DNA of 64,000 nucleotides, from NCBI RefSeq assembly GCF_002022275.1, contig NZ_MSDF01000025.1, positions 196,775 to 260,774 on the forward strand, in the 5' to 3' direction. The DNA comes from Pseudomonas fluorescens (GTDB taxonomy: Bacteria; Pseudomonadota; Gammaproteobacteria; Pseudomonadales; Pseudomonadaceae). Shown piece by piece: positions 8,314 to 16,999 of the stretch. Position 1 is the stretch's first letter. Each line of letters begins with the position of its first letter. The position numbers and the translations under genes are program-made. Below the pieces are notes generated by a model, which had not been told where the DNA came from, made no database searches, and was given only the letters and a program-made list of their open reading frames with translations.

Positions 8314-9063
8314 GTGTTGGATTTAGTGATGTACCTGATAATGGGCGTGGCTTTGGGCACTGTGGGCGGCCTGTTTGGTATCGGTGGCGGGCTGATCGCC
8401 ATCCCCGTGCTCGGCGTACTGTGCGGCCTGGACCAGCAACTCGCCCAGGGCACAGCCTTGGTGATGGTGGTGCCCAATGTGATGTTGGCCCTGTGGCGTT
8501 ACCACCAGCGCAACCGCATCGAATTGCGCCACGCGTTGCCGCTCGGCGTCATGGGGTTCAGCTTTGCCTGGCTCGGCTCGATCTGGGCGGTGGGCCTGGA
8601 CGCAGGTGCGATGCGCGTCGGCTTTATCGCGTTTCTGCTGGTGCTGTCGGCCTACAACCTGCTGCGCATGTTCACTCGCAATGCACCGCCGACGGCCGAG
8701 ATGCGCTATTCCTGGCCATGGCTTGGGGTGCTGGGGGCGGCGTCCGGCTCTATGGGCGGCCTGTTTGGCGTAGGCGGAGCAGTGGTTGCCACGCCGGTGT
8801 TGACCAGCCTGTTCGGCACCACTCAAGTGGTTGCTCAAGGCCTTTCCCTGGCGTTGGCGCTGCCCAGCACCAGTGTGACCCTGGTCACCTACGCCTGGCA
8901 CCACGAAGTGGACTGGATGATCGGCGTGCCCCTGGCTGTCGGCGGCCTGCTGAGTATCAGTTGGGGCGTAAAAGTCGCTCATGCATTGCCGGAGCGTGTT
9001 CTGCGTGGCCTGTTCTGTGGCTTTCTGGCGATCTGTGCGGTGATGTTGACGTTTAAAGTCTGA
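8314..9063 (+). CDS. TauE/SafE family anion exporter
   Basis: The 249-residue protein is very hydrophobic with about eight membrane spans and two internal copies of the family motif: GTVGGLFGIGGGLIAIPVL near residue 15 and GSMGGLFGVGGAVVATPVL near 150. Members of the family (PF01925) export sulfite, sulfoacetate or related organosulfur anions. A GTG start at 8314 with GGAG about ten bases upstream is used. The substrate here is unknown; the divergent LysR gene is the obvious candidate regulator. Its end overlaps the convergent LysR gene by 11 bases. Confidence 0.88.
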   Translation: MLDLVMYLIMGVALGTVGGLFGIGGGLIAIPVLGVLCGLDQQLAQGTALVMVVPNVMLALWRYHQRNRIELRHALPLGVMGFSFAWLGSIWAVGLDAGAMRVGFIAFLLVLSAYNLLRMFTRNAPPTAEMRYSWPWLGVLGAASGSMGGLFGVGGAVVATPVLTSLFGTTQVVAQGLSLALALPSTSVTLVTYAWHHEVDWMIGVPLAVGGLLSISWGVKVAHALPERVLRGLFCGFLAICAVMLTFKV

Positions 9064-9943
9064 AGCCTTCGAGGATGTATTCGGCCAGGCAATCGGTAAT
9101 CGGCGACTTCATTGTCGGGTTACGCAACAAGCGCAGGTTCATCGACGGCAGTGGCGGAAAACCTTCGGCGCTCCCGAGTACGCGCAAGTCTTCGGTCACC
9201 AGGCTTTCCATGCTGGCCATAATCGCCAAGCCGGAACTGACGACCGCCTGGATCGCCGCCACGTTGGAGCTGTGATACGCCAAGCGATAGTCCCGCCCAG
9301 CTGCATCCAGTGCCGCGCGTGTCCACTGGCTGCAATAGCTTTCTACGCCGGAAACTGCCAGAGGCAGGACATCGTGCTCGTCTAAACAAAAACAGGGTGA
9401 CGCTACCCACACCATGCGCTCGGTGCGCAACAATTCGCCGACTTCAACCCCCGGCTCACGGCTGATCACCGTCAACGCCAGGTCTCGGCGCTGCATCAAC
9501 TCCCGTGACGACTCGCAATGCATTTCGATCTGGATCAGCGGGTAGGCTTTGGAAAACCGCTTGAGAATCCCCGGCAAAAACCGCATCACGTAATCATCCG
9601 GCGTGCCGATGCGCACCAGCCCGACCATATGCGGCTCGCGCAGGGTATTAAAGACCTCACTGTGCAGTTTCAGGATGCGCCGCGCATACCCCAGCAGCAC
9701 CTGGCCCTCGGGTGTCAGTCGAACCTGGCGCCCGTCACGTTCAAACAGCTTGCGCTGCAGCACGTCTTCTTCCAGGCGCTTCATCTGCATGCTCACCGCT
9801 GATTGGGTGCGGTTGACCACTTCACCAGCACGAGTAAAACCGCCCAGATCGGCGATGGCGACGAAGGTGCGCAGCACTTCTGTATCAATGCTCGGGTAGC
9901 CAGACAATTGATCAATCTCCGAGATGTATTGCATAAGAAACAT
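9053..9943 (-). CDS. LysR-family transcriptional regulator
   Basis: This 296-residue LysR protein has its helix-turn-helix at about 20-80 (VLRTFVAIADLGGFTRAGEVVNRTQSAVSMQMKRLE) and an effector domain starting LVRIGTPDDYVMRFLPGIL, typical of the LrhA/HexA-like branch. An alternative ATG at 9934 would shorten it by three residues; neither has a clear ribosome site. Target genes cannot be inferred; it is divergent from the DUF1127 gene. Confidence 0.85.
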   Translation of the reverse strand: MFLMQYISEIDQLSGYPSIDTEVLRTFVAIADLGGFTRAGEVVNRTQSAVSMQMKRLEEDVLQRKLFERDGRQVRLTPEGQVLLGYARRILKLHSEVFNTLREPHMVGLVRIGTPDDYVMRFLPGILKRFSKAYPLIQIEMHCESSRELMQRRDLALTVISREPGVEVGELLRTERMVWVASPCFCLDEHDVLPLAVSGVESYCSQWTRAALDAAGRDYRLAYHSSNVAAIQAVVSSGLAIMASMESLVTEDLRVLGSAEGFPPLPSMNLRLLRNPTMKSPITDCLAEYILEGFRL

Positions 9944-10004
9944 TCGTTGGATTGATCATAAGGCAGGGCACACACTCGCGTCATCCCCACTGGAGGGCGA
10001 GAAG

Positions 10005-10211
10005 ATGAAAGGTCAGAAAGGTTTTGTGTTGTTGGCGAAACGCCCGTTTTCCGGGCTGTTTCACACAATTGCCCGTTGGCAGACACTGCATCATGAGCGC
10101 CAGTTGCTGGCGAGTTTGAGTGATGAGGCGCTGAAGGATATCGGGCTCAACCGAGGCGATGTCGAGCAAGAACGCCACCAGCATTTCTGGCAAGACCCGC
10201 TGCGAAAATGA
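10005..10211 (+). CDS. DUF1127 small protein
   Basis: The 68-residue protein ends in the DUF1127 motif LLASLSDEALKDIGLNRGDVEQE, preceded by a basic WQTLHHERQ helix. Small DUF1127 proteins are common in Proteobacteria; some contribute to phosphate or stress responses and RNA binding, but none is characterised in this context. ATG 10005 has a GGAGGGCGAG ribosome site. It is single and short, upstream of the ycaQ-like gene. Confidence 0.85.
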   Translation: MKGQKGFVLLAKRPFSGLFHTIARWQTLHHERQLLASLSDEALKDIGLNRGDVEQERHQHFWQDPLRK

Positions 10212-10256
10212 CCCGTGATGGGGTAGGGTGGTCGGCGCGCCCTTACGGAGAAACTC

Positions 10257-11489
10257 ATGCCCGCCGACCTGTCTTTTTCAGTCAAACAAGCACGACGCAT
10301 GGCGCTGGCGGCCCAGGGGTTTTCCGGGCGTCAGCCGCCTGCGCTGGTCAAGGCTGCGCAACTCAACCGGTTGATTGAACGCCTCGGCGTGTTGCAGATC
10401 GATTCGGTCAATGCCGTGGTGCGCTCGCATTACCTGCCGTTGTTTTCCCGTCTCGGTAATTACTCCCCTTTGATTCTTGAACAGGCGGCCTGGAGTCAGG
10501 GCCGGCGGCGTGCATTGTTTGAATATTGGGGGCACGAGGCCTCGTTATTGCCTCTGGCGTTGTACCCGTTGATGCGCTGGCGCATGGAAAGGGCAAAGAG
10601 GGGCCAGGGAATTTATTCGCAGATGGCGCGCTTTGGCCGCGAGCAACAGGCCACGATTCAGCGCGTATTGCAGACCGTCGAGCAGCAGGGGGCGTTGGGC
10701 GCGGGGAGTTTGTCCACCCGCGAAGAACGCGCAGGGCCTTGGTGGGACTGGAGTGATGAAAAGCACGCGTTGGAGTGGCTGTTTGCCGCTGGCTTGGTCA
10801 CCGTCGCGGGGCGGCGTGGGTTTGAGCGGCTTTATGATTTGCCGGAGCGAGTCATTCCTGACGAGATCCTTCAACAGACCTCATTGAGCGAAGCCGAGGC
10901 CCAGCGTGGTTTGCTGTTGCACAGTGCGACAGCGTTGGGCGTGGCTACCGAAAAAGACCTGCGCGATTACTTCCGGCTCGACCCTGCTGACAGCCGAAAC
11001 CGCCTTGCCGAATTGGTTGAGGGCGGCCAATTGCTGACGTGCCAGGTGCAGGGCTGGAAAGCGCCGGCGTTCTGCCTGCCCGATCCAAAAGTGCCACGCA
11101 AGGTGCCAGCCAGTGCGTTGCTGTCGCCGTTTGATTCGTTGATCTGGGAGCGCAGCCGTACCGAGCGGCTGTTCGATTTTCGTTATCGGCTGGAGATCTA
11201 CACCCCGCAAGACAAGCGGGTGTACGGCTATTACGTGCTGCCGTTTTTGCACAATGAACGGATTGCCGCGCGCGTGGATTTACGCGCCGAGCGTGCGAAT
11301 GGGCGGTTGGCGGTGCATGCGGTGTATGAAGAGGAGCCAGGGCTGGATGAGGAGGGGATGCAGGCGTTGGCGTTGAGCTTGGTGCGGATGGCCAGTTGGC
11401 TGGGGCTTGAGCAGGTACAGCTCAATTGCCAGCGGCCGAGTGCTGACCGGTTAAGGGTGGCAATGACTCACATGGATAGTGGTCTTTAG
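10257..11489 (+). CDS. YcaQ-type winged-helix DNA glycosylase
   Basis: The 410-residue protein matches the HTH_42/AlkZ-like family. E. coli YcaQ and Streptomyces AlkZ of this family unhook DNA interstrand cross-links and excise N-alkylated bases. The catalytic Q-x-D motif is present as GVLQIDSVN (Q47, D49), and WGHEASLLP and PVPASALLSPFDSLIW-like blocks follow the family order. Length agrees with YcaQ. It is monocistronic and followed by a REP element. Confidence 0.85.
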   Translation: MPADLSFSVKQARRMALAAQGFSGRQPPALVKAAQLNRLIERLGVLQIDSVNAVVRSHYLPLFSRLGNYSPLILEQAAWSQGRRRALFEYWGHEASLLPLALYPLMRWRMERAKRGQGIYSQMARFGREQQATIQRVLQTVEQQGALGAGSLSTREERAGPWWDWSDEKHALEWLFAAGLVTVAGRRGFERLYDLPERVIPDEILQQTSLSEAEAQRGLLLHSATALGVATEKDLRDYFRLDPADSRNRLAELVEGGQLLTCQVQGWKAPAFCLPDPKVPRKVPASALLSPFDSLIWERSRTERLFDFRYRLEIYTPQDKRVYGYYVLPFLHNERIAARVDLRAERANGRLAVHAVYEEEPGLDEEGMQALALSLVRMASWLGLEQVQLNCQRPSADRLRVAMTHMDSGL

Positions 11490-11494
11490 GGCCT

Positions 11495-11560
11495 CATCGC
11501 GGGCAAGCCCGCTCCCACAGGAGTATGCGGTCAACTGTGGGAGCGGGCTTGCCCGCGATG
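11495..11560. repeat. REP doublet, 26-bp arms (cgggcttgcc type)
   Basis: CATCGCGGGCAAGCCCGCTC... (11495-11520) and its perfect complement (11535-11560) are separated by 14 bases between the convergent ycaQ-like and DAHP synthase genes. It could act as a bidirectional 3'-end structure. Confidence 0.9.
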
Positions 11561-11584
11561 GGGTCAGCCCAGACAACTAAACCC

Positions 11585-12934
11585 TCAGCGTTTGACCTGT
11601 TTCAAGGTCTCGGCAATCAAAAACGCCAACTCCAGCGACTGATCGGCATTCATCCGCGGGTCGCAATGGGTGTGGTAACGGTCCGACAAACCATCTTCCG
11701 TAATCGGCCGCGCGCCGCCGATGCATTCGGTGACGTTCTGCCCGGTCATCTCGATATGAATCCCGCCGGCGTAGCTGCCTTCGGCCTGATGCACCTGGAA
11801 GAACTCCTTCACTTCGCCCAGGATCTGCGCAAAGTCGCGGGTCTTGTAGCCGCTGCTGGCCTTGATGGTGTTGCCGTGCATCGGGTCCGAACTCCACAAC
11901 ACCTGCTTGCCCTCGCGCTGCACCGCGCGGATCAGGCCGGGCAGGTGATCGCCGACCTTGCCGGCGCCCATGCGCGCGATCAGGTTGAGGCGGCCAGGGT
12001 CGTTGTCCGGGTTGAGAATGTCGATCAGGCGGATCAGGTCGTCGGGGTTCATGCTTGGGCCGACTTTGACCCCGATCGGGTTGTTCACGCCGCGCAGGAA
12101 CTCGACGTGAGCACCATCGAGCTGACGGGTACGGTCGCCGATCCACAGCATGTGGGCCGAGCAGTCGTAGTAGTCGTTGGTCAGGCTGTCGCGGCGCACG
12201 AAGGCTTGCTCATAGTTCAGCAGCAGTGCTTCGTGGGCGGTGAAGAAGCTGGTCTCGCGCAGTTGCGGCGAGCTGTCCATGCCGCACGCGCGCATGAAGG
12301 CCAGGGTTTCGTCGATGCGGTCTGCCAGTTGGCTGTATTTTTCGGCCAGCGCGGAGTTGGCGATGAAGTCCAGGTTCCACTTGTGCACTTGATGCAGGTC
12401 GGCAAAACCGCCCTGGGCAAAGGCGCGCAGCAGGTTAAGGGTCGCGGTGGACTGGTGGTAGGACTGCAACAGACGGTCCGGGTCCGGCACGCGGCTTTTC
12501 AGGTCGAAGCCGATGCCGTTGACGATGTCGCCACGGTAGGCGGGCAGGGTCACGCCGTCGATGGTTTCATCGTTGGCTGAGCGCGGCTTGGCGAACTGGC
12601 CGGCCATGCGCCCGACTTTGACCACTGGGCAGCCAGCGGCGAAGGTCATCACAATGGCCATCTGCAGCAGCACCTTGAAGGTGTCGCGGATTTTTGCGGC
12701 GGAGAACTCGGCAAAGCTCTCGGCGCAGTCGCCGCCTTGCAGCAGGAACGCGCGGCCCTGGGTCACTTCGGCAAACTGACGACGCAACTCGCGGGCTTCC
12801 CCGGCAAACACCAGCGGCGGGTAGCTGGCCAGGTTCTGCTCAACCTGCAGCAAATGCGCAGCGTCCGGGTACTGGGGTTGTTGCTGGATCGGCAGGGCGC
12901 GCCAGCTGTCGGGGCTCCAGGGTTGGCTCATCAT
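11585..12934 (-). CDS. Class II DAHP synthase
   Basis: It condenses phosphoenolpyruvate and erythrose-4-phosphate to 3-deoxy-D-arabino-heptulosonate-7-phosphate, the first step of the shikimate pathway. The 449-residue protein has the class II (plant-like, AroA_II) blocks: LQGGDCAESF with the metal-binding cysteine, VVKVGRMAGQFAKPRS, DPMHGNT and GIHIEMTGQNVTECIGG. It is not inside a phenazine cluster, so it is likely a housekeeping aromatic or quinolone-precursor enzyme, matching the equivalent P. aeruginosa locus. The ATG pair at 12934/12931 leaves the exact start open. Confidence 0.93.
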   Translation of the reverse strand: MMSQPWSPDSWRALPIQQQPQYPDAAHLLQVEQNLASYPPLVFAGEARELRRQFAEVTQGRAFLLQGGDCAESFAEFSAAKIRDTFKVLLQMAIVMTFAAGCPVVKVGRMAGQFAKPRSANDETIDGVTLPAYRGDIVNGIGFDLKSRVPDPDRLLQSYHQSTATLNLLRAFAQGGFADLHQVHKWNLDFIANSALAEKYSQLADRIDETLAFMRACGMDSSPQLRETSFFTAHEALLLNYEQAFVRRDSLTNDYYDCSAHMLWIGDRTRQLDGAHVEFLRGVNNPIGVKVGPSMNPDDLIRLIDILNPDNDPGRLNLIARMGAGKVGDHLPGLIRAVQREGKQVLWSSDPMHGNTIKASSGYKTRDFAQILGEVKEFFQVHQAEGSYAGGIHIEMTGQNVTECIGGARPITEDGLSDRYHTHCDPRMNADQSLELAFLIAETLKQVKR

Positions 12935-13055
12935 GAACTCGATAGGTTGATTGACGGTCGGGCGCCAATGTTATCAGCAATTAGTGCGTGACCTGTTGCC
13001 GCCGGTTGGCCGACAATCGCGCCTTTGCCCTGCGCCAAACCCTTTAGGAGTAGTG

Positions 13056-13811
13056 ATGACCGAAGAGCGTGTCGAGCGCCTGCTGGCTGAGGTCCACGAT
13101 GACTTCGGCATGATCCGCGTGCTCGAAGTGGCCGATTACCGTTTTCTCGAATTTGGCGACGCCATCGAGCAAAGCTGCGTGTTCACCGCCGACCCGAGCT
13201 GGCTGGAGTACGACTACACCCGCGCCATGCTGATTGGTGCGTTGTGCCATGAGCAGCCGGAAAGCGCGCTGTTCCTCGGGCTGGGTGCCGGCACGCTGAC
13301 CCAGGCGTGCCTCAAGTTTCTGCCGCTGGAAGACGTCGAAGCCATCGAGCTGCGGCCCGATGTGCCGCGCCTGGCCATCGAATATCTGGGGCTGGATGAC
13401 GACCCGCGCTTGTACATTCGCATCGGCGACGCCCTGCAATTGCTGGACACCGCCGAGTCGGCCGATCTGATTTTCGTCGATCTCTATACGGACGTCGGCC
13501 CAGGCGTCGGGCACCTGGCCTGGACGTTTCTGGAGAACTGCCAGAAGAAGCTCAACCCGGGTGGCTGGCTGGTGATCAACCAGTGGGCGACCGACGATGG
13601 AAAACCTTTGGGGGCGGCGTTGTTGCGTGGTTTGTATCACCGGCATTACTGGGAATTGCCGGTGAAGGAGGGCAACGTGATTCTGTTGGTGCCTTCGGAG
13701 CTGGATCAGGTGCTGGATATTGATGCGCTGTCGGCCCGCGCCGAGGCTTTGGCGCCGCGGTTGGGGTATTCGTTGCAGGAGTTGATCAAGGCCATCCGGC
13801 CGGCGACTTAG
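13056..13811 (+). CDS. Spermidine synthase-like methyltransferase-fold protein
   Basis: The 251-residue protein has the Rossmann core of the spermidine/spermine synthase family: SALFLGLGAGTLTQACLKFLP (glycine loop), VEAIELRPDV and ADLIFVDLYTDVGPG. It lacks a separate N-terminal beta domain of full polyamine synthases, so aminopropyl transfer is unproven. ATG 13056 follows TTTAGGAGTAG. It is divergent from the DAHP synthase gene with 121 bases between. Confidence 0.8.
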   Translation: MTEERVERLLAEVHDDFGMIRVLEVADYRFLEFGDAIEQSCVFTADPSWLEYDYTRAMLIGALCHEQPESALFLGLGAGTLTQACLKFLPLEDVEAIELRPDVPRLAIEYLGLDDDPRLYIRIGDALQLLDTAESADLIFVDLYTDVGPGVGHLAWTFLENCQKKLNPGGWLVINQWATDDGKPLGAALLRGLYHRHYWELPVKEGNVILLVPSELDQVLDIDALSARAEALAPRLGYSLQELIKAIRPAT

Positions 13812-13827
13812 TTGCCTGTTCTGACGC

Positions 13828-13911
13828 CATCGCGGGCAAGCCCGCTCCCACAGGGGAATGCATTCGACAGGAAAATGCATTTCAAATGTGGGAGCGGGCT
13901 TGCCCGCGATG
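13828..13911. repeat. REP doublet, 25-bp arms (cgggcttgcc type)
   Basis: Arms CATCGCGGGCAAGCCCGCTC... (13828-13852) and complement (13887-13911) flank a spacer with a small GAATGCATTC/GAAAATGCATTTC dyad, between two convergent genes. Confidence 0.9.
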
Positions 13912-13928
13912 AGGCCCGCACAGCCCAC

Positions 13929-14720
13929 TCAAATCCCCTTGAACACCCCCGGCCGCTTCTCAACCATCGCCCGCACACCTTCTTTGGCATCCTCACTGTT
14001 CAACAATTTCTCCACCACCACCTGCAACCCCGCCGCCGCGACGGCCTCACCTTCCATGCGCGCCTGACGCGCCGACATCAAGGTCGCCTGAACCCCCAGC
14101 GGCGCCTGCCGCGCGATGCGGCTGGCCAGTTCAATCGCGCGCGGCAGCAGATCCTCACTGGCCATGACTTCCTGAACCAAACCCAGGCGCAAGGCTTCAT
14201 GAGCATCAAACTCATCACCCGTGAGCAACCAACGCATGGCATTGCCCCAGCCGGCGATCTGGTGAAAGCGCAACGTCGCGCCGCCAAAGGGAAAGATCCC
14301 GCGCTGCACTTCCATCTGCGCAAAGCGCGTGTTGCTCGCACAAATATTGATATCCGCCGCCAGCATCAATTCGATACCGATGGTCAGGCAGTAACCCTTG
14401 GCCGCCACAATGACCGGTTTGCTGACCCTGGGACCGGCGAACACGCCCCACGGATCGCAGCCGCCCAGCGGCGGTTGCCAGCCTCCCGACATCACGCTGC
14501 TGACATTGGCCAGGTCCAGCCCGGCGGTGAAGTGGTCACCGTGGGCAAACACCACGGCAACCCGCGCGTCGTCGTTTCGATCAAATTCGCCATAGGCCAG
14601 GCTCAGCTCATTGAGCAAATCCAGATCAAAGGCGTTGCGCTTGGCGACCCGGTCCAGGCCCAGCAGCAAGACATGGCCCTGTAATTCACGACTGACGCGA
14701 CTGCTGCTGGCTTGATTCAT
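13929..14720 (-). CDS. Enoyl-CoA hydratase/crotonase family protein
   Basis: The 263-residue protein has the crotonase fold: HGDHFTAGLDLANV (oxyanion hole, CoA side), KPVIVAAKGYCLTIGIELMLAADINICASNTRFAQMEVQRGIFPFGGA and a C-terminal FLNSEDAKEGVRAMVEKR segment with the usual EG-AF-like trimerisation helix. Such enzymes hydrate or isomerise acyl-CoA thioesters. The second catalytic Glu position reads Q-R-G-I-F-P rather than a clear E, so the exact reaction is not assigned. Confidence 0.85.
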   Translation of the reverse strand: MNQASSSRVSRELQGHVLLLGLDRVAKRNAFDLDLLNELSLAYGEFDRNDDARVAVVFAHGDHFTAGLDLANVSSVMSGGWQPPLGGCDPWGVFAGPRVSKPVIVAAKGYCLTIGIELMLAADINICASNTRFAQMEVQRGIFPFGGATLRFHQIAGWGNAMRWLLTGDEFDAHEALRLGLVQEVMASEDLLPRAIELASRIARQAPLGVQATLMSARQARMEGEAVAAAGLQVVVEKLLNSEDAKEGVRAMVEKRPGVFKGI

Positions 14721-15142
14721 CGAGTGTGCCCTCGGGCGCGGGTTGGGGTTTCAGACCAAAGGTCTTGATCGATAGGTGAACCGTTTAAGCTTCATGACCC
14801 ACATGGCCGGGCCTTTGAAAAATAGACCCTGCGCGAGTTATCTGCAAAGACTGTGATCCAGCGCGGTTTATCAGTGTTTTCCGATAAAAAAAGCTCCCTT
14901 TTTCAGGTATTTCCGGTATAGTGCGCGCCGGCCTTTAACCGGGCCGCGTTTAGGTAGCGCAATTCCCCGAAGTCAGCTTCGGCTGCACGTCCGCACAGCG
15001 GACTCTCCCTTGACGAATCTTTTTCATTCATTCGTTTTCGCAAATCCCCGCCGACAAAGCAGCCAGGGCGACTCTTGAGTCTCAACACGGCATGCGCAGC
15101 TTTGGAGCATGGGTCTTTGCGGATGCACTTAGAGGCAGACCC
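14721..15142 (+). promoter_or_regulatory. Promoter and long structured leader of the DEAD-box helicase gene
   Basis: No gene is visible in these 422 bases. A TATAGT -10 box lies at 14917-14922 in a T-rich stretch, giving a leader of about 214 bases. The leader holds hairpins CCGAAGTCAGCTTCGG (14967-14982) and GTCCGCACAGCGGAC (14989-15003). Long structured leaders are typical for cold-shock helicase genes such as csdA/deaD, where they allow temperature or feedback control. The first 170 bases also contain the divergent promoter of the crotonase gene. Confidence 0.6.
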
Positions 15143-16816
15143 ATGACCCAGGAAACCGGCGGCTTCGCCGCTTTTAATCTTAACCCGAACATTCTTGCTG
15201 CCGTCATCGCGACTGGCTACGAAGAACCTTCGGCTATTCAGCAGCAATCGATCCCGATCATCATGGCCGGCCAAGACATGATTGGCCAGGCGCAAACCGG
15301 TACCGGTAAAACCGCCGCGTTCGCTCTGCCAATCCTGCACTGCATCGATCCTGCCAAGCGCGAGCCGCAAGCCCTGATCCTGGCGCCAACCCGAGAGTTG
15401 GCGCTGCAAGTAGCAACCGCTTTTGAAACCTACGCCAAGCAAATGCCGGGCGTAACCGTTGTGGCCGTTTACGGCGGCGCGCCTATGGGCCCACAACTGA
15501 AAGCAATCCGTAACGGCGCACAGATCGTTGTCGCCACCCCGGGCCGTCTGTGCGACCACCTGCGTCGCGACGAAAAAGTGCTGTCGACCGTGAACCACCT
15601 GGTTCTCGACGAAGCTGACGAAATGTTGAAGCTGGGCTTCATGGATGACCTGGAAGTCATCTTCAAGGCTTTGCCACCAACCCGTCAGACCGTGCTGTTC
15701 TCGGCCACTCTGCCACAGTCGATCCGTGCCATTGCCGAACGCCACCTGCGCGATCCGCAACACGTGAAGATCCAGACCAAGACTCAGACCGTTACCGCGA
15801 TCGAACAGGCTCACCTGTTGGTTCACGCTGACCAGAAGACCTCGGCTGTATTGAGCCTGCTGGAAGTCGAAGACTTCGACGCCCTGATCATGTTCGTGCG
15901 CACCAAGCAAGCGACCCTGGACCTGGCCAGTGCCCTGGAAGCCAAAGGCTACAAAGCTGCTGCGCTGAACGGTGACATCGCCCAGAACCAGCGTGAGCGC
16001 GTGATCGACTCCCTCAAGGATGGCCGTCTGGACATCGTTGTAGCGACCGACGTAGCCGCTCGTGGCCTCGACGTTCCACGTATCACTCACGTGTTCAACG
16101 TTGACATGCCTTACGATCCAGAGTCCTACGTTCACCGTATCGGCCGTACCGGCCGTGCCGGTCGCGAAGGTCGTGCACTGCTGCTGGTGACTCCACGTGA
16201 GCGCCGCATGCTGCAAGTGATCGAGCGTGTAACCGGTCAGAAAGTTGCCGAAGTCCGCCTGCCGGATGCTCAGGCTGTTCTGGATGCCCGCATCAAGAAA
16301 CTGACCAACAGCCTGTCGCCGCTGGTGGCTGACGCTGAATCGACCCACGGCGACCTGCTGGACCGCCTGACCGCCGATATCGGTTGCACCCCGCGTGCCT
16401 TGGCTGCGGCCCTGCTGCGCAAAGCGACCAACGGTCAAGCCCTGACCCTGGCAGCCATCGAGAAAGAACGCCCACTGGTTCCGAACAACGCGCCACGCGG
16501 TGATCGTCCAGAGCGTACTGGCGACCGTCCAGACCGTGGTGATCGTGAGCGTCGCGCTCCGGTTCCATTGGCTGAAGGCCGTGCTCGTTGCCGTACCGCG
16601 CTGGGCGCGCGTGACGGTATTGCAGCCAAGAACCTGCTGGGCGCTATCCTCAACGAGGGTGGCCTGGCACGTGAAGCGATCGGTCGTATCCAGGTACGTG
16701 ACAGCTTCTCCCTGGTGGAACTGCCGGAAGATGGCCTGGAAAAACTGCTGGCCAAGCTGAAAGACACTCGCGTTGCCGGTAAGCAGCTCAAGCTGCGTCG
16801 CTACCGCGAAGATTGA
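15143..16816 (+). CDS. deaD: DEAD-box ATP-dependent RNA helicase (DeaD/CsdA type)
   Basis: The 557-residue helicase remodels structured RNA, in ribosome assembly and at low temperature. It has the Q motif (FAAFNLNPNILAAVIATGYEEPSAIQ), motif I AQTGTGKT, Ia PTRELALQV, motif II DEAD in LVLDEADEMLKLGF, motif III SAT, and VI HRIGRTGRAGREG. The C-terminal part carries an Arg/Asp/Gly-rich linker (about residues 450-490) and a DbpA-type RNA-binding domain ending FSLVELPEDGLEKLLAKLKDTRVAGKQLKLRRYRED. ATG 15143 after GAGGCAGACCC is preferred to upstream frames. Confidence 0.94.
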   Translation: MTQETGGFAAFNLNPNILAAVIATGYEEPSAIQQQSIPIIMAGQDMIGQAQTGTGKTAAFALPILHCIDPAKREPQALILAPTRELALQVATAFETYAKQMPGVTVVAVYGGAPMGPQLKAIRNGAQIVVATPGRLCDHLRRDEKVLSTVNHLVLDEADEMLKLGFMDDLEVIFKALPPTRQTVLFSATLPQSIRAIAERHLRDPQHVKIQTKTQTVTAIEQAHLLVHADQKTSAVLSLLEVEDFDALIMFVRTKQATLDLASALEAKGYKAAALNGDIAQNQRERVIDSLKDGRLDIVVATDVAARGLDVPRITHVFNVDMPYDPESYVHRIGRTGRAGREGRALLLVTPRERRMLQVIERVTGQKVAEVRLPDAQAVLDARIKKLTNSLSPLVADAESTHGDLLDRLTADIGCTPRALAAALLRKATNGQALTLAAIEKERPLVPNNAPRGDRPERTGDRPDRGDRERRAPVPLAEGRARCRTALGARDGIAAKNLLGAILNEGGLAREAIGRIQVRDSFSLVELPEDGLEKLLAKLKDTRVAGKQLKLRRYRED

Positions 16817-16844
16817 TCCGCCCTTGGGCTGATTGATCCCACAT

Positions 16845-16877
16845 AAAAAATCCCCGACATGTTCGGGGATTTTTTTT
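16845..16877 (+). terminator. Intrinsic terminator after deaD
   Basis: AATCCCCGA-catg-TTCGGGGATT stem followed by a run of eight T; an A-run on the left makes it usable in both directions. Confidence 0.9.
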
Positions 16878-16908
16878 GCCTGATTCTTTGGATCAGCAGT
16901 CGCTCAAC

Positions 16909-16997
16909 TGTGGGAGCTGGCTTGCCTGCGATGGCGGTAGTTCAGTCAGCATATTTGTCACTGTTACACCGTAATCGCAGGCAAGCCAGCTCCCACA
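16909..16997. repeat. REP doublet (ctggcttgcc type)
   Basis: Arms TGTGGGAGCTGGCTTGCCTG... (16909-16932) and complement (16973-16997) lie between convergent deaD and the dioxygenase gene. Confidence 0.9.
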
Positions 16998-16999
16998 CG

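Noticed and set aside
11585..12580. Long plus-strand open frame opposite the DAHP synthase gene
   Set aside because: It is a shadow frame caused by high third-position GC. The minus-strand product has all class II DAHP synthase motifs.
14903..16438. 511-codon minus-strand frame opposite deaD
   Set aside because: It is a mirror frame rich in His, Gln, Val and Gly with no family motifs; the helicase on the plus strand is unmistakable.
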